A stretch of 64,000 nt of DNA from Shimia sp047124445 (GCF_047124445.1 NZ_CP138921.1:2170001-2234000); one strand, 5' to 3'; counted from the stretch's first letter, positions 40,427 to 48,460 are shown. Program-made: numbers and translations. Notes: a model not told the origin generated them from the letters alone.

Positions 40427-40836
40427 GCGGTTGCCGGGCTGGCCTCTTGTAGACGCAACCCCATCAAAAGCGCAGCACCAAAAACCACGTCGATCCCGGC
40501 AAACACCAGCAGCAGCGGCTGTCCGGTTTGGGCAAACGCCCACAGCAGCGTGGCCGCCACCCACAGGCGCAAGCCGCCTTCGAACACCCCAATCTCACGT
40601 GAGACATTGCGCCAGCGCCACACCGTCCACCCGGTGCCAATCACGCCCAACAGCTGCACCATCATCAACTGGATCGGGTCAAATATCGGCCAGACATCCC
40701 CGCCCAGCAGCGCATTAACCTGCCCCATGGTCGCCAAATGCTGCACATTCACAAACGGCAGCGCAAACGGCAACAGCGCCAAGATATCATAGCCGCAGAC
40801 GGCTTTTTGCAGGGTCACATATCGGCTGGGTGTCAT
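40423..40836 (-). CDS. Hypothetical membrane protein
   Basis: This 137-residue protein has four predicted membrane segments: CGYDILALLPFALPFVNV (about 14-31), one near LMMVQLLGVIGTGWTVW (about 57-74), RLWVAATLLWAFAQTG (about 88-103) and LLLVFAGIDVVFGAALLMGL (about 108-127). There is a short basic loop between the second and third segments. I do not recognise a named family. It faces convergent truA and divergent TetR; its start is 162 bases from the likely TetR GTG start. A role as target of the neighbouring TetR regulator is possible, because the two are divergent. Confidence 0.75.
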   Translation of the reverse strand: MTPSRYVTLQKAVCGYDILALLPFALPFVNVQHLATMGQVNALLGGDVWPIFDPIQLMMVQLLGVIGTGWTVWRWRNVSREIGVFEGGLRLWVAATLLWAFAQTGQPLLLVFAGIDVVFGAALLMGLRLQEASPATA

Positions 40837-40997
40837 GTCTCTTTATCCCGTCATTCGCCTGCCCAGGCATCACCTTCCGGTGGCCAGCAACTGCAGGCTT
40901 CTGTATTGAACTCACACCCGCCACTAGCCCGCCGCAAATCTCAAAAGAACGACACGCCACGTCCAGGCTGACCGTTATCCAACACCAAGAGCCAACC

Positions 40998-41543
40998 GTG
41001 TCCGAAAAATCGCCAGATCGCCGCATCGCCCGCACCCAGAACGCCCTGTGGGCCGCACTCCAGAGCCTGCTGCAAACACACAGCTGGGACGACATCACCA
41101 TCAAAATGATTTGCGAACGCGGCGACGTGGCCCGCTCGTCATTCTATGCGCATTTTGACACCAAGCTCGACCTGCTCGACTTTGGCTTCTCCACGGTTCT
41201 GGCTGACCTGCTGCCTCTGGCGGACACCAACACCACCGCGTCCGGTACTTTTGTCACCACTGATTGGATGGTGGACCACATCCTGGAGAACCCCGGATTC
41301 TTCATGCGGGTGTCGCGCAGCCAATCTGACGTGGTGCTGTTTTCCCGCTTCACCAAAGCCCTCGAAGGTTTGCTGGCTCGCGAACTCACCGCGATGGGCA
41401 TTACCGCACCGGCCACAACCGTGACCTTTTGCATCGGCGGCGCTTTTGCGGTTGTGCGCGACCACATCGAAACCCGCGCAGCCACAGCGCCCGCCACCCT
41501 GAAAGCCTGTCTCGCGGATCAGGTCTGCAAAGCGTTGCCTTAA
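40998..41543 (+). CDS. TetR/AcrR family transcriptional regulator
   Basis: This 181-residue regulator is best started at GTG 40998 (VSEKSPDRRIARTQNALWAAL), with AAGAG about 8 bases upstream; the open frame runs further back but without family features. It has an N-terminal TetR helix-turn-helix (about residues 9-56, ALWAALQSLLQTHSWDDITIKMICERGDVARSSFYAHFDTKLDLL). The rest (about 60-180) is an all-helical ligand-binding domain. It is divergent from the hypothetical membrane protein gene at 40423-40836, which would be the first guess for a target. An intergenic hairpin element follows it (41549-41612). Confidence 0.85.
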   Translation: MSEKSPDRRIARTQNALWAALQSLLQTHSWDDITIKMICERGDVARSSFYAHFDTKLDLLDFGFSTVLADLLPLADTNTTASGTFVTTDWMVDHILENPGFFMRVSRSQSDVVLFSRFTKALEGLLARELTAMGITAPATTVTFCIGGAFAVVRDHIETRAATAPATLKACLADQVCKALP

Positions 41544-41548
41544 CCCGC

Positions 41549-41612
41549 TTTCTCATTCCCAAAATATCCCGGGGGAGCGCTTGCCATCGCAAGCGCAGGG
41601 GCTGGCCCCCTC
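41549..41612 (+). repeat. Intergenic hairpin element, copy A
   Basis: The sequence TTTCTCATTC, ATATCCCGGGGGAG, an 8-bp stem (GCGCTTGC 41577-41584 / GCAAGCGC 41589-41596) and a second short stem GGGGC/GCCCC (41598-41602 / 41605-41609) form a compact unit. A second copy at 59361-59424 keeps the same flanks but has a different 8-bp stem with full pairing. Confidence 0.8.
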
Positions 41613-41668
41613 CGCACACCGCAGATCAGCAAAACAAGGCCGACACTGGACCTGCCCCAGGGGAAACC

Positions 41669-41699
41669 CTTGACCTTTTGGTGCAAATAACGCCTAGCT
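41669..41699 (+). promoter_or_regulatory. Candidate promoter of the KAS III-like gene
   Basis: CTTGAC (41669-41674) fits an alphaproteobacterial -35 box, with CTAGCT (41694-41699) as a possible -10 at 19-base spacing, 31 bases before the ATG at 41730. The spacing is slightly long. Confidence 0.4.
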
Positions 41700-41729
41700 G
41701 CGCCCCACCAGAACTTAGTGAGGCCCAGT

Positions 41730-42851
41730 ATGTTTCAGCCTGCCATCACCGGCACCGGTGTTTTCACCCCAGAGCAGATCATCACCAATGACGAGCTTGT
41801 GGAGGCCTTTAACGCCTATGCTGATAAGATGAACGCCCAGAACGCCGAGGCCATTGCCGCGGGCGAGATGGAGCCGCTGCAACATTCCTCCAGTGAGTTT
41901 ATTTTCAAGGCCTCCGGCATCGAACAACGCCATGTGCTGGACAAAGAAGGTGTTTTGAATCCTGACGTGATGCACCCGCTTCTGCGCCAACGCAGCGACG
42001 ATGAACCGGGCGTGATGACCGAAATGGCGCTGGATGCCTGTGGCAAAGCGCTGGCGCAGGCCGGCGTGGACGCGTCCGAGATTGATCTGGTGATCTGCGC
42101 CGCCTCCAACATGGAGCGCGCTTATCCGGCGGTGGCGATTGAAATTCAAAAGGAATTGGGTGCTGGCGGCTTTGCCTTTGACATGAATGTTGCCTGTTCT
42201 TCCGCTACCTTTGGCCTGCAAGCCGCCGCCGACATGATCCGCTCCGGTTCTGTGCGCAAAGCGATTGTGGTGAACCCGGAAATCTGCTCCGGTCACCTGG
42301 AATGGCGCGACCGCGACTGCCACTTCATCTTTGGCGACGTTTGCACCGCCACCGTGATTGAACGTTCCGAGGACGCCAAAGGCGCCTATTTCGAGATCAT
42401 CTCAACCCGCTGCGCCACGCAGTTCTCCAACAACATCCGCAACAACAACGGCTTCCTGCGCCGCTCCCGACCGGATGGTGTGGTGGACCGCCGCGACATG
42501 CAGTTCATGCAAAACGGCCGCAAGGTCTTCAAAGAAGTGGTGCCAATGGTGTCCGCCCATATGCTGGCGCATATCGAGGCCGAAGGTATGGCACCGGACG
42601 ACCTGCGCCGCCTCTGGCTGCATCAGGCCAACAAATCGATGAACGACTTTATCGGCAAAAAGGTCCTGGGCCGCACGCCGGAAGGTGATGAGCAACCCAA
42701 CATCCTGCAAGACTACGCCAACACGTCCTCAGCGGGCTCAATCATCGCTTTCTCGAAATATTCGGCTGACTTACAGCCCGGCGACCACGGCGTGATCTGC
42801 TCCTTTGGTGCGGGCTATTCCGTTGGATCGGTGCTTGTGAAGCGCCATTAA
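41730..42851 (+). CDS. Beta-ketoacyl-ACP synthase III-like condensing enzyme
   Basis: This 373-residue enzyme (start ATG 41730, GTGAGG upstream) has the FabH fold motifs: N-terminal ITGTGVFTPEQIITN, catalytic Cys146 in NVACSSATFG, His in WLHQANKSMNDF and Asn in YANTSSAGSIIAFS. It is longer than FabH (about 320) because of an extra segment (residues 25-95), which suggests a specialised member that condenses a longer starter or makes an olefin or polyunsaturated type product. The usual fab genes are not next to it. The exact product is unknown. The next 366 bases hold no clear gene. Confidence 0.85.
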   Translation: MFQPAITGTGVFTPEQIITNDELVEAFNAYADKMNAQNAEAIAAGEMEPLQHSSSEFIFKASGIEQRHVLDKEGVLNPDVMHPLLRQRSDDEPGVMTEMALDACGKALAQAGVDASEIDLVICAASNMERAYPAVAIEIQKELGAGGFAFDMNVACSSATFGLQAAADMIRSGSVRKAIVVNPEICSGHLEWRDRDCHFIFGDVCTATVIERSEDAKGAYFEIISTRCATQFSNNIRNNNGFLRRSRPDGVVDRRDMQFMQNGRKVFKEVVPMVSAHMLAHIEAEGMAPDDLRRLWLHQANKSMNDFIGKKVLGRTPEGDEQPNILQDYANTSSAGSIIAFSKYSADLQPGDHGVICSFGAGYSVGSVLVKRH

Positions 42852-43217
42852 CACGCGAACGATTCGCATTTCTCGGTATACCATGGTGCGCAGACTGCTA
42901 TTTTCAACAGTCTGGATGTCAAAACCTATCACAATTGGCAGGTGCGGTAACATTGGTTGCCAAGTTGTGAACAAGAGACAGTAAGATCAATTTGCGCTAG
43001 CATGGTCCTTGGAGGGAGCCGTTGTCTCGTCGTGATGCTTCCCCAGGCATTCTGAGACAATGGGTTCGTGAGGTGATAGTCTGCTGATCCCCTTCCACTC
43101 TGCGCTGTCCCGTGCGGAGGTTTACATGCACACCCGTGCACATTTTTCCCTATAGGTCTTTTTATGACGAAGGGTGGTCCGAGGATTTGGGCCACCCTAT
43201 TTCGTTGCGGAGACCGC
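42852..43217 (+). other. Structured 366-base gap with possible small RNA or leader
   Basis: No protein gene of normal kind is seen. A hairpin TTGTCTC (43022-43028) / GAGACAA (43054-43060), with an inner ATGC/GCAT pairing, lies at 43022-43060. A 9-codon frame (43126-43155, MHTRAHFSL) has a strong ribosome site (CGGAGG) and is followed by a second hairpin GGGTGG...CCACCC (43174-43199). Downstream on the plus strand no gene follows before the convergent LuxR gene, so a short stand-alone transcript is the best guess. Confidence 0.4.
43126..43155 (+). CDS. Possible 9-codon peptide (MHTRAHFSL)
   Basis: ATG at 43126 is preceded by CGGAGG with 6-base spacing, the best ribosome site in the gap, and ends at TAG 43153-43155. 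Two of nine codons are His and one is Arg. It could be a leader peptide of a short transcript, but no structural gene follows on this strand, so it may be chance. Confidence 0.25.
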   Translation: MHTRAHFSL

Positions 43218-44093
43218 CTAACGATGCCAATAGCGCGCCTTTGTGGTGGTGGGTACGCCCATCTCCACAAGGATGCTGCCATCATCGTCACTCATCCGGT
43301 GCAGCGGGTCTTCGACCAGCCCGGCACTCATCGCCAGCGCCGCCAGATCCGCCCGATTGGAGAGGCCGGTCTTGCTCAGGATGTTGTTCATACGCTGGCG
43401 CACCGCAGACACGGACACCCCTAATCGCTCGGCAATCACCTTATCCTGCAAGCCACCGCCAATCATCTCCAACAGCTCCCGCTGCTTGTCGGAAATCTTG
43501 TTCCGCTCGGTAAATTCCGCTGCAAAATGAGACAGATAAGTCTGGTGCCCCATCATCGCCACCGCCTGCAAAACCCAGCCATGGGTCTGGATGATGTGCT
43601 TCATCTCGCGCTTGCTGTGATCGCCGCAAAAGGTGATCAACGCCGCCTGGGGTGGGGCGTGCGACCGTAACGGGATGGAGAACCCTGCCCGCATCCCGCG
43701 CCGTGCGGCTTCTTCCAACACCTCATGACGGGCTTGCGGCATGTGGTGGTACTCGTCGAGAAACTCCACTCCCACCGCAATTGGCGTCAGATGATGCAGC
43801 GCGTGCATCCGGAAGTAACTCCACTTAGCCACGTCCGGGTCTTTGTTGAAGGTGTTGAGCCAGGTGCTGTCATAAGACGTGCGAATGAACAGCGTCTTCT
43901 TCCAGTCCTCAAAATTGCTCGCGCTGATGAAATCGATGAAGGGCAGGTTCAACGTCCGCCCCACCTCGACAATCAGCGTCCAGACCTCCGCCGAGCTCTG
44001 CGTGGTTTCCAGATCCACCAGAAACCCTTGTAGCAAGTCCGGAATGTGACGCTCCGCTTGCAAAAGCGGTCGGCGCCCGGCGGGGTCGCGCAT
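43218..44093 (-). CDS. LuxR-type transcriptional regulator with autoinducer-like binding domain
   Basis: This 291-residue protein has an N-terminal domain (about residues 35-190) with features of acyl-homoserine-lactone binding domains: W and Y residues around TSYDSTWLNTF, KDPDVAKWSYF, and AARRGMRAGFSIPLRS. The C-terminal LuxR helix-turn-helix (about 215-270) reads ISDKQRELLEMIGGGLQDKVIAERLGVSVSAVRQRMNNILSKTGLSNRADLAALA. No luxI-like synthase gene is next to it, so it may be a LuxR solo. It starts 3 bases after the stop of a small helix-turn-helix gene, so the two are one unit. Which signal it binds is unknown. Confidence 0.85.
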   Translation of the reverse strand: MRDPAGRRPLLQAERHIPDLLQGFLVDLETTQSSAEVWTLIVEVGRTLNLPFIDFISASNFEDWKKTLFIRTSYDSTWLNTFNKDPDVAKWSYFRMHALHHLTPIAVGVEFLDEYHHMPQARHEVLEEAARRGMRAGFSIPLRSHAPPQAALITFCGDHSKREMKHIIQTHGWVLQAVAMMGHQTYLSHFAAEFTERNKISDKQRELLEMIGGGLQDKVIAERLGVSVSAVRQRMNNILSKTGLSNRADLAALAMSAGLVEDPLHRMSDDDGSILVEMGVPTTTKARYWHR

Positions 44094-44096
44094 CGC

Positions 44097-44555
44097 TTAA
44101 ACGGATTCCTCTTCGAGGTGCAGTTTCATATCCACCAGCACCTGCTGCAGCGCCACGGTCTCCCGCAACAGCCGCTTGGCTTCGGTCACCGTGATGATGC
44201 CGTCCTCGATGGATTGGTTATATTCCGCCATCAGCATCGCAAACCGCTGGCTCAGTGCGATCACATCAGAGTTGACCCCACCTTTGTCGTCAGAATTGCG
44301 CCGCCGCTTGTCATGGCTCAGCGAGTTGCCTTTCAACTCCGCCAGAGCGGCCGTCACATGCGGATAAGACGCCGCTTCTTCCAGCGCCGCCACAGCATCA
44401 ATTGGCATAAACCGATCCGCATGTTCGTCGTGGCTGGAATAATACCGGCCCAGCGTGGCTTTGGATTTCCCGGTCAGCTCACAGGCCGCCTCGATTCCAA
44501 CGTCTTTTACCAAGGCCTCGGAGTGTTTCTTTAAGTAGCTATCCACCACGCTCAT
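44097..44555 (-). CDS. Small helix-turn-helix protein upstream of luxR-type gene
   Basis: This 152-residue protein has an N-terminal helix-turn-helix-like region (about residues 10-60, ALVKDVGIEAACELTGKSKATLGRYYSSHDEHADRFMPIDAVAALEEAASYP), similar in pattern to phage CII-type or Cro-like activators, and a C-terminal helical tail (about 105-150) suited to oligomerise. I do not recognise a named family. It is the first gene of a two-gene unit with the LuxR-type regulator (gap of 3 bases). Upstream lies a palindrome-rich divergent region shared with tdk, so self-regulation through these palindromes is a reasonable guess. Confidence 0.72.
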   Translation of the reverse strand: MSVVDSYLKKHSEALVKDVGIEAACELTGKSKATLGRYYSSHDEHADRFMPIDAVAALEEAASYPHVTAALAELKGNSLSHDKRRRNSDDKGGVNSDVIALSQRFAMLMAEYNQSIEDGIITVTEAKRLLRETVALQQVLVDMKLHLEEESV

Positions 44556-44975
44556 ATGTCTTCCCCAAACCGTGTACTCTTTAGACCTCCCCCTAAAAAC
44601 GCGGTCTGACGCCCTTAAGGGGAAAGCGGTCAGTCTTTTCCCATATATCGCTTAACCCGAATTTGGCATTTGAGAAAGACCGGATGCATTACATCCGACT
44701 GTGAGTGAATCGGATATTGATCCGAAAGTATTAGTTTTCCGGCGGGTGGGCCGGACCAAAGGAAAACGGTGCGTGGTCTGTCACCCACATGCCGTTGGCC
44801 ATTCCGGCCACGCGACCCGGCCTCATCATCCCCATGGCAATGCCACGATGCGACGGGTCGCGTTTCACATTTAGGACGCGCACGACGCGGCACCAATACG
44901 ACGCCTCAAATTTTCCGTATCAATCTGCGCAACGCGTTCTTGATCCTTGCCGCCAATGCGGCCTATCACGCCGCC
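44556..44975. promoter_or_regulatory. Palindrome-rich divergent region between the regulator pair and tdk
   Basis: Several inverted repeats stand in 420 bases: CCCTTAAGGG (44612-44621), CGGATG-N5-CATCCG (44681-44697), TCGGAT-N4-ATCCGA (44710-44725), GTTTTCC (44734-44740) / GGAAAAC (44761-44767) enclosing CCGGC/GCCGG, GCGTGG (44771-44776) / CCACGC (44808-44813), and TGGCC/GGCCA (44796-44810). The half-site ATCCGA recurs, which marks possible operators. The later, nested part lies within the region that would be tdk leader mRNA. No gene is seen. Confidence 0.55.
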
Positions 44976-45566
44976 ATGGCCAAGCTCTACTTCAACTACT
45001 CCACGATGAACGCCGGCAAATCCACCGTGCTTTTGCAGGCGTCTCACAACTACCGCGAACGCGGCATGCAAACCTACTTGCTGACCGCGCAACTCGATCA
45101 CCGCGCCGGAGAAGGCCGCATCGCCTCTCGCATCGGTATCTCCGACAAGGCTGATACCTTTGATGTTGCCACCAACCTATTCGAGGTGCTCAAGAAACGT
45201 CTGGCGGCGGGTCCCTTGGCCTGTGTCTTCATTGATGAGGCGCAGTTCCTGAGCGAAGACCAAGTCTGGCAGCTGGCCCGCGCAGTGGATGACCTGAAAG
45301 TGCCGGTGATGTGCTACGGGCTACGCGTGGATTTTCAGGGCAAACTCTTCCCCGGCTCCGCCGCGCTTCTGGCGCTGGCAGACGAAATGCGCGAGGTCCG
45401 CACCATTTGCCATTGCGGCAAGAAAGCCACCATGGTGGTGCGTCAAGATGAGCATGGCAATGTGTTGCAGGAAGGGGCTCAGGTGCAGATCGGCGGCAAT
45501 GAGAGCTACGTGTCCCTCTGCCGCCGCCATTGGCGCGCCGCCATGGGCGACTCCGCCGAAGACTAG
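44976..45566 (+). CDS. tdk: Thymidine kinase
   Basis: This 196-residue type II enzyme phosphorylates thymidine with ATP for DNA precursor salvage. It has the P-loop FNYSTMNAGKSTVLLQ (about residues 5-20), the catalytic acidic region in CVFIDEAQFLSEDQV, the lasso-type ADEMREVRTICHCGKKATMVVR with zinc ligands CHCG, and a second Cys near SLCRRHW. The ATG at 44976 is the family start; the frame is open far upstream but non-homologous. The ribosome site is weak. It is convergent with the 2-hydroxyacid dehydrogenase gene with a 7-base gap. Confidence 0.95.
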   Translation: MAKLYFNYSTMNAGKSTVLLQASHNYRERGMQTYLLTAQLDHRAGEGRIASRIGISDKADTFDVATNLFEVLKKRLAAGPLACVFIDEAQFLSEDQVWQLARAVDDLKVPVMCYGLRVDFQGKLFPGSAALLALADEMREVRTICHCGKKATMVVRQDEHGNVLQEGAQVQIGGNESYVSLCRRHWRAAMGDSAED

Positions 45567-45573
45567 CGCCTGA

Positions 45574-46527
45574 TTACACCAGATTGGGTGGGGTCTCGCC
45601 CTGCTCATAGGCCAGCAGATTGTCCACCGCCATCAGGCCCATCTGCGTGCGGATTTCCAACGCGGCCGTGCCGAGGTGCGGCAACAGCGTGACATTGTCG
45701 AGCTTGCGCAATGCATCTGGCACGCGCGGCTCAAATTCATACACATCCAGCCCAGCGCCACCAATTTCGTTGTTTTGCAACGCTGCCACCAAGGCGCTTT
45801 CTTTCACCACTTCCCCACGGGAGATGTTTATGAAATGCGCATGGCTCTGCATCGCGCCAAAGACCTCGGCGTTGAACAGATGCTGCGTTTCCACGCCGCC
45901 CGGCACCGCTGCCACCAGAATATCCACCTGCGCCGCTAGAGCCGCGAGATCCTCGATGCGCTCTGCTTCGTAAGGCAGGTCTTTCTCCGAGCGGTTCCAA
46001 TATTTCACCGCCATGTCAAAGCCATAGTGGCAGCGTTGCGCAATCGCCTGACCAATGCGGCCCATGCCCGCGATGCCCACGGTTTTGCCGGTTACATGCA
46101 GCCCTAACATCTGTGTGGGGTGCCAGCCTTTCCACTGACCGCTGCGCACCAGCCGTTCGCCTTCGCCCGCACGGCGCGCGCTCATCAGGATCAGTGTCAT
46201 CGCCACATCCGCCGTCGCGTCCGTCACTGCGCCAGGCGTGTTGCTCACCAGCACATTGGCTTTGGCCGCCGCCTCCACATCGATGTGATTGTACCCCACG
46301 CCGAAGTTCGCCAACAGCTTGCAGCGCGGCGTTCCGACATCCGCAAACACCTGCGCATCAAATGCATCCCCCAGCGATGGCAGCACCATGTCAAAGTTAC
46401 GCAGCGCGTCACGCAACTCGTCACTTTGCATCGGCATATTGTTGAGCCGCACCGTGGTCTGAAAGGTCCCGCGGGCCTTTTCAAGAACCGCATCGGGCAA
46501 AGGGCGGGTGATCAAAAGACTTTTCAA
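45574..46527 (-). CDS. D-isomer-specific 2-hydroxyacid dehydrogenase (glyoxylate/hydroxypyruvate reductase-like)
   Basis: This 317-residue NAD(P)H-dependent enzyme has the N-terminal catalytic part and the central Rossmann part with TVGIAGMGRIGQAIAQR (about residues 145-160). Its catalytic Arg lies in INISRGEVV, Glu in YEFEPRVPDAL and His in LLPHLGTAA. The family reduces glyoxylate or hydroxypyruvate, or handles other 2-oxo acids. NADP or NAD use cannot be settled: the basic residues after the second strand (KYWNRSEKDL) favour NADP. It overlaps the csaA-like gene stop by 4 bases (ATGA), so the two genes and proC are translated together. Confidence 0.9.
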   Translation of the reverse strand: MKSLLITRPLPDAVLEKARGTFQTTVRLNNMPMQSDELRDALRNFDMVLPSLGDAFDAQVFADVGTPRCKLLANFGVGYNHIDVEAAAKANVLVSNTPGAVTDATADVAMTLILMSARRAGEGERLVRSGQWKGWHPTQMLGLHVTGKTVGIAGMGRIGQAIAQRCHYGFDMAVKYWNRSEKDLPYEAERIEDLAALAAQVDILVAAVPGGVETQHLFNAEVFGAMQSHAHFINISRGEVVKESALVAALQNNEIGGAGLDVYEFEPRVPDALRKLDNVTLLPHLGTAALEIRTQMGLMAVDNLLAYEQGETPPNLV

Positions 46528-46865
46528 TGTAGGCGTCCTCCATTTGGGACCGGCCCATCCGGGCCTATCAATGTGATGTCACCGGCGTCATCCGGCAGGC
46601 CCAGCACCAGCACCTCGGACATGAATTTTCCGATCTGACGCGGAGGGAAGTTCACCACGGCCAGCACCTGTTTGCCCAGCAACGTCTCTGGGTTGTAATG
46701 CGCGGTGATCTGCGCAGACGTCTTGCGTGTGCCCAGCTCCTCGCCAAAATCAATCCAAAGCTTGATCGCAGGTTTGCGCGCCTCTGGGTAAGGCTCCGCC
46801 TGCACCACGGTGCCCACACGCACGTCGACCTTCAGAAACTCGTCAAAATCAATTTGATCAGCCAT
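46524..46865 (-). CDS. tRNA-binding domain protein (CsaA-like)
   Basis: This 113-residue protein has the OB-fold tRNA-binding domain: DFDEFLKVDVRVGTVVQAEPYPEARKPAIKLWIDFGEELG at the N-terminus, and ITAHYNPETLLGKQVLAVVNFPPRQIGKFMSEVLVLG in the middle. It ends at a GPDGPVPNGGRLH-like tail. CsaA-type proteins bind tRNA or act as chaperones in export. The length (about 110) is typical. It overlaps the 2-hydroxyacid dehydrogenase start by 4 bases and the proC stop by 8 bases, an unusually tight arrangement. Confidence 0.9.
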   Translation of the reverse strand: MADQIDFDEFLKVDVRVGTVVQAEPYPEARKPAIKLWIDFGEELGTRKTSAQITAHYNPETLLGKQVLAVVNFPPRQIGKFMSEVLVLGLPDDAGDITLIGPDGPVPNGGRLH

Positions 46866-47673
46866 TGCCCAGCTCCCGGCTGCGCTCTGCGGCGGCGCCG
46901 ACGGTTTTGATCATCAACGGCGGCAAGCCATCGGATGTGTCCATCAAGACCTCCAAACCGGCTTGTGTGGTGCCATTGGGGCTAGTCACGTTCACCCGCA
47001 ACTGATCCGGTGTTTCCTCTGCCGTTTCGGCCAGCGCGCCTGCGCCCGCAACCGTGGCTTTGGCCAGCGCCATGGACAACTCCGGCGACAGCCCCTGCGC
47101 CTCGCCTGCCGCAGCCATACATTCGATCATATGAAACACATAAGCTGGCCCCGACCCACTCAGACCGGTGACCGCATCCATCTGGCCTTCGTTTTCAAGC
47201 CGCACCACCTGCCCAACGGCCTTCAACAGGCCTTCGGAAGCGTCCAGTCCAGCGTCGCCCGCCGGGCCATTGCCGACAATCGCGGTGATGCCCTTGCCCA
47301 CCGCTGCGGGGGTGTTGGGCATAGCGCGCACAATGGGTGTCTGATCGCCCAAAATTTGCTCATAGGTGGCGATCGACACACCCGCCGCAACCGAGACAAA
47401 CAACGTGTCGCCATTACCCATCGCCGCCAGCACTGGCAGCGCGTCCGCCATCATTTGAGGTTTGACCGCAATAATCACAATCGCCGGCGCGGCAGGTAGA
47501 TCCGCGTTCACATGCACGCCGCTGCCCTGCACCCAATCGCTTGGAAACGGGTCCTGCACCCAAACGCTGCTTGCGGGCAATCCGTCCGCCAGCCAGCCTT
47601 GCAGCATGGCCGACCCCATCTTGCCACATCCCAGCAGCACCAGGCCCCGTTTGGCCACGTCGTCGATGTTCAT
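46858..47673 (-). CDS. proC: Pyrroline-5-carboxylate reductase
   Basis: This 271-residue enzyme makes proline from pyrroline-5-carboxylate with NAD(P)H. It has the N-terminal LLGCGKMGSAMLQGWL dinucleotide-binding motif, the AVKPQMMADALPVL segment, IVRAMPNTPAAVGKG, and a C-terminal ALTGLSGSGPAYVFHMIE-type catalytic domain with LRVNVTSPNGTTQAGL. The start at 47673 has AGAGGGGG upstream; a start 10 codons earlier is not needed. It stops 8 bases inside the csaA gene. Length is typical. Confidence 0.96.
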   Translation of the reverse strand: MNIDDVAKRGLVLLGCGKMGSAMLQGWLADGLPASSVWVQDPFPSDWVQGSGVHVNADLPAAPAIVIIAVKPQMMADALPVLAAMGNGDTLFVSVAAGVSIATYEQILGDQTPIVRAMPNTPAAVGKGITAIVGNGPAGDAGLDASEGLLKAVGQVVRLENEGQMDAVTGLSGSGPAYVFHMIECMAAAGEAQGLSPELSMALAKATVAGAGALAETAEETPDQLRVNVTSPNGTTQAGLEVLMDTSDGLPPLMIKTVGAAAERSRELGNG

Positions 47674-47706
47674 GATTGCCCCCTCTGATCCTTTTGGGGG
47701 CAAGTG

Positions 47707-48207
47707 TTACGCCCGGCCGTAGGCCTCTGCAATGGCAACTTGCATTGCATCTTTCACACTTCTGTTGCCCCAGACCACAAGCTGGAACGCCGGATAAAAC
47801 CGTTCCGCATTCTGCAACGCGCCTCGGATCAATGTGTCGATCTGATCCGGGCTGGCCATCTGCCCGCCGCTCAGCACCAGACCATAGCGGAAAATCATCA
47901 GCTGCTGCTTATGCCAGTAGGTAAACGCCCCGGCCCAGCACTCGTCATTCACCGCGTTGAGCGTCTCATACAGCGCAGGCAACTTGTCCTCTGGCGGCTC
48001 CGCTTCATAGGAACACACCAGTTTGAGCGTTTCGTCATAGGCGGACCAGGCCAGCGTGATAGAGTAGGTCTTCCACTGGCCTTCCACCTCCATCGCGATC
48101 TGATCGTCTGCGATGCGCTCAAAATTCCAGTGTCGCACTTCGGCGATGTGCTCGACGATGTCGATCGGATGCAAGTCTTCTTCGAGAAACTGCTCTGATA
48201 ATGCCAT
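47707..48207 (-). CDS. YbjN domain protein
   Basis: This 166-residue protein has the YbjN pattern: HPIDIVEHIAEVRHWNFERIADDQIAMEVEGQWKTYSITLAWSAYDETLKLVCSYEAEPPEDKLPALYETLNAVNDECWAGAFTYWHKQQLMIFRYGLVL, followed by a helical C-terminal part. YbjN proteins are implicated in stress, motility and biofilm traits in some bacteria; the mechanism is not known. It lies 33 bases upstream of proC and is the first gene of this leftward group. A cluster of DnaA boxes stands in the 253-base region upstream of it. Confidence 0.9.
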   Translation of the reverse strand: MALSEQFLEEDLHPIDIVEHIAEVRHWNFERIADDQIAMEVEGQWKTYSITLAWSAYDETLKLVCSYEAEPPEDKLPALYETLNAVNDECWAGAFTYWHKQQLMIFRYGLVLSGGQMASPDQIDTLIRGALQNAERFYPAFQLVVWGNRSVKDAMQVAIAEAYGRA

Positions 48208-48278
48208 AGCGCCACCTCGTTTTTGTATCGCGCCGAGGGAGTGGCAGCTCCCTAACGCTTGGTGCCTGCTCTAGGACC

Positions 48279-48374
48279 TGTGGATAACTTCACCGCCCTT
48301 ACAAGATATGGTGCTGCGTCAGGTTGAGTGTGTAAAGCAAAATATCTGTGGATAACGCAATAAGTTGTGGATTA
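48279..48374 (+). promoter_or_regulatory. Cluster of three DnaA boxes (same orientation)
   Basis: TGTGGATAA occurs at 48279-48287 and 48347-48355 (reverse complement TTATCCACA, the DnaA consensus), and TGTGGATTA at 48366-48374 (one mismatch). The flanking DNA at 48340-48390 is AT-rich for this genome and has TTAA-N6-TTAA next to it (48372-48385). It lies in the divergent gap between ybjN and phzF. It could be a DnaA-controlled promoter or a titration or reactivation site. The standard origin neighbours (hemE, parAB, dnaA) are not in the window. Confidence 0.65.
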
Positions 48375-48460
48375 AACTCTATTAAGCACAAGTCTTCGTC
48401 CTTTGGTCGCAGGCCCAAGGAGAGACTTGCTCTCCCCTCCCCCTTTTCTATGATTTTGCC

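Noticed and set aside
48372..48385. CtrA site next to the DnaA boxes
   Set aside because: TTAA-N6-TTAA is one base short of the known spacing, so I do not call it.
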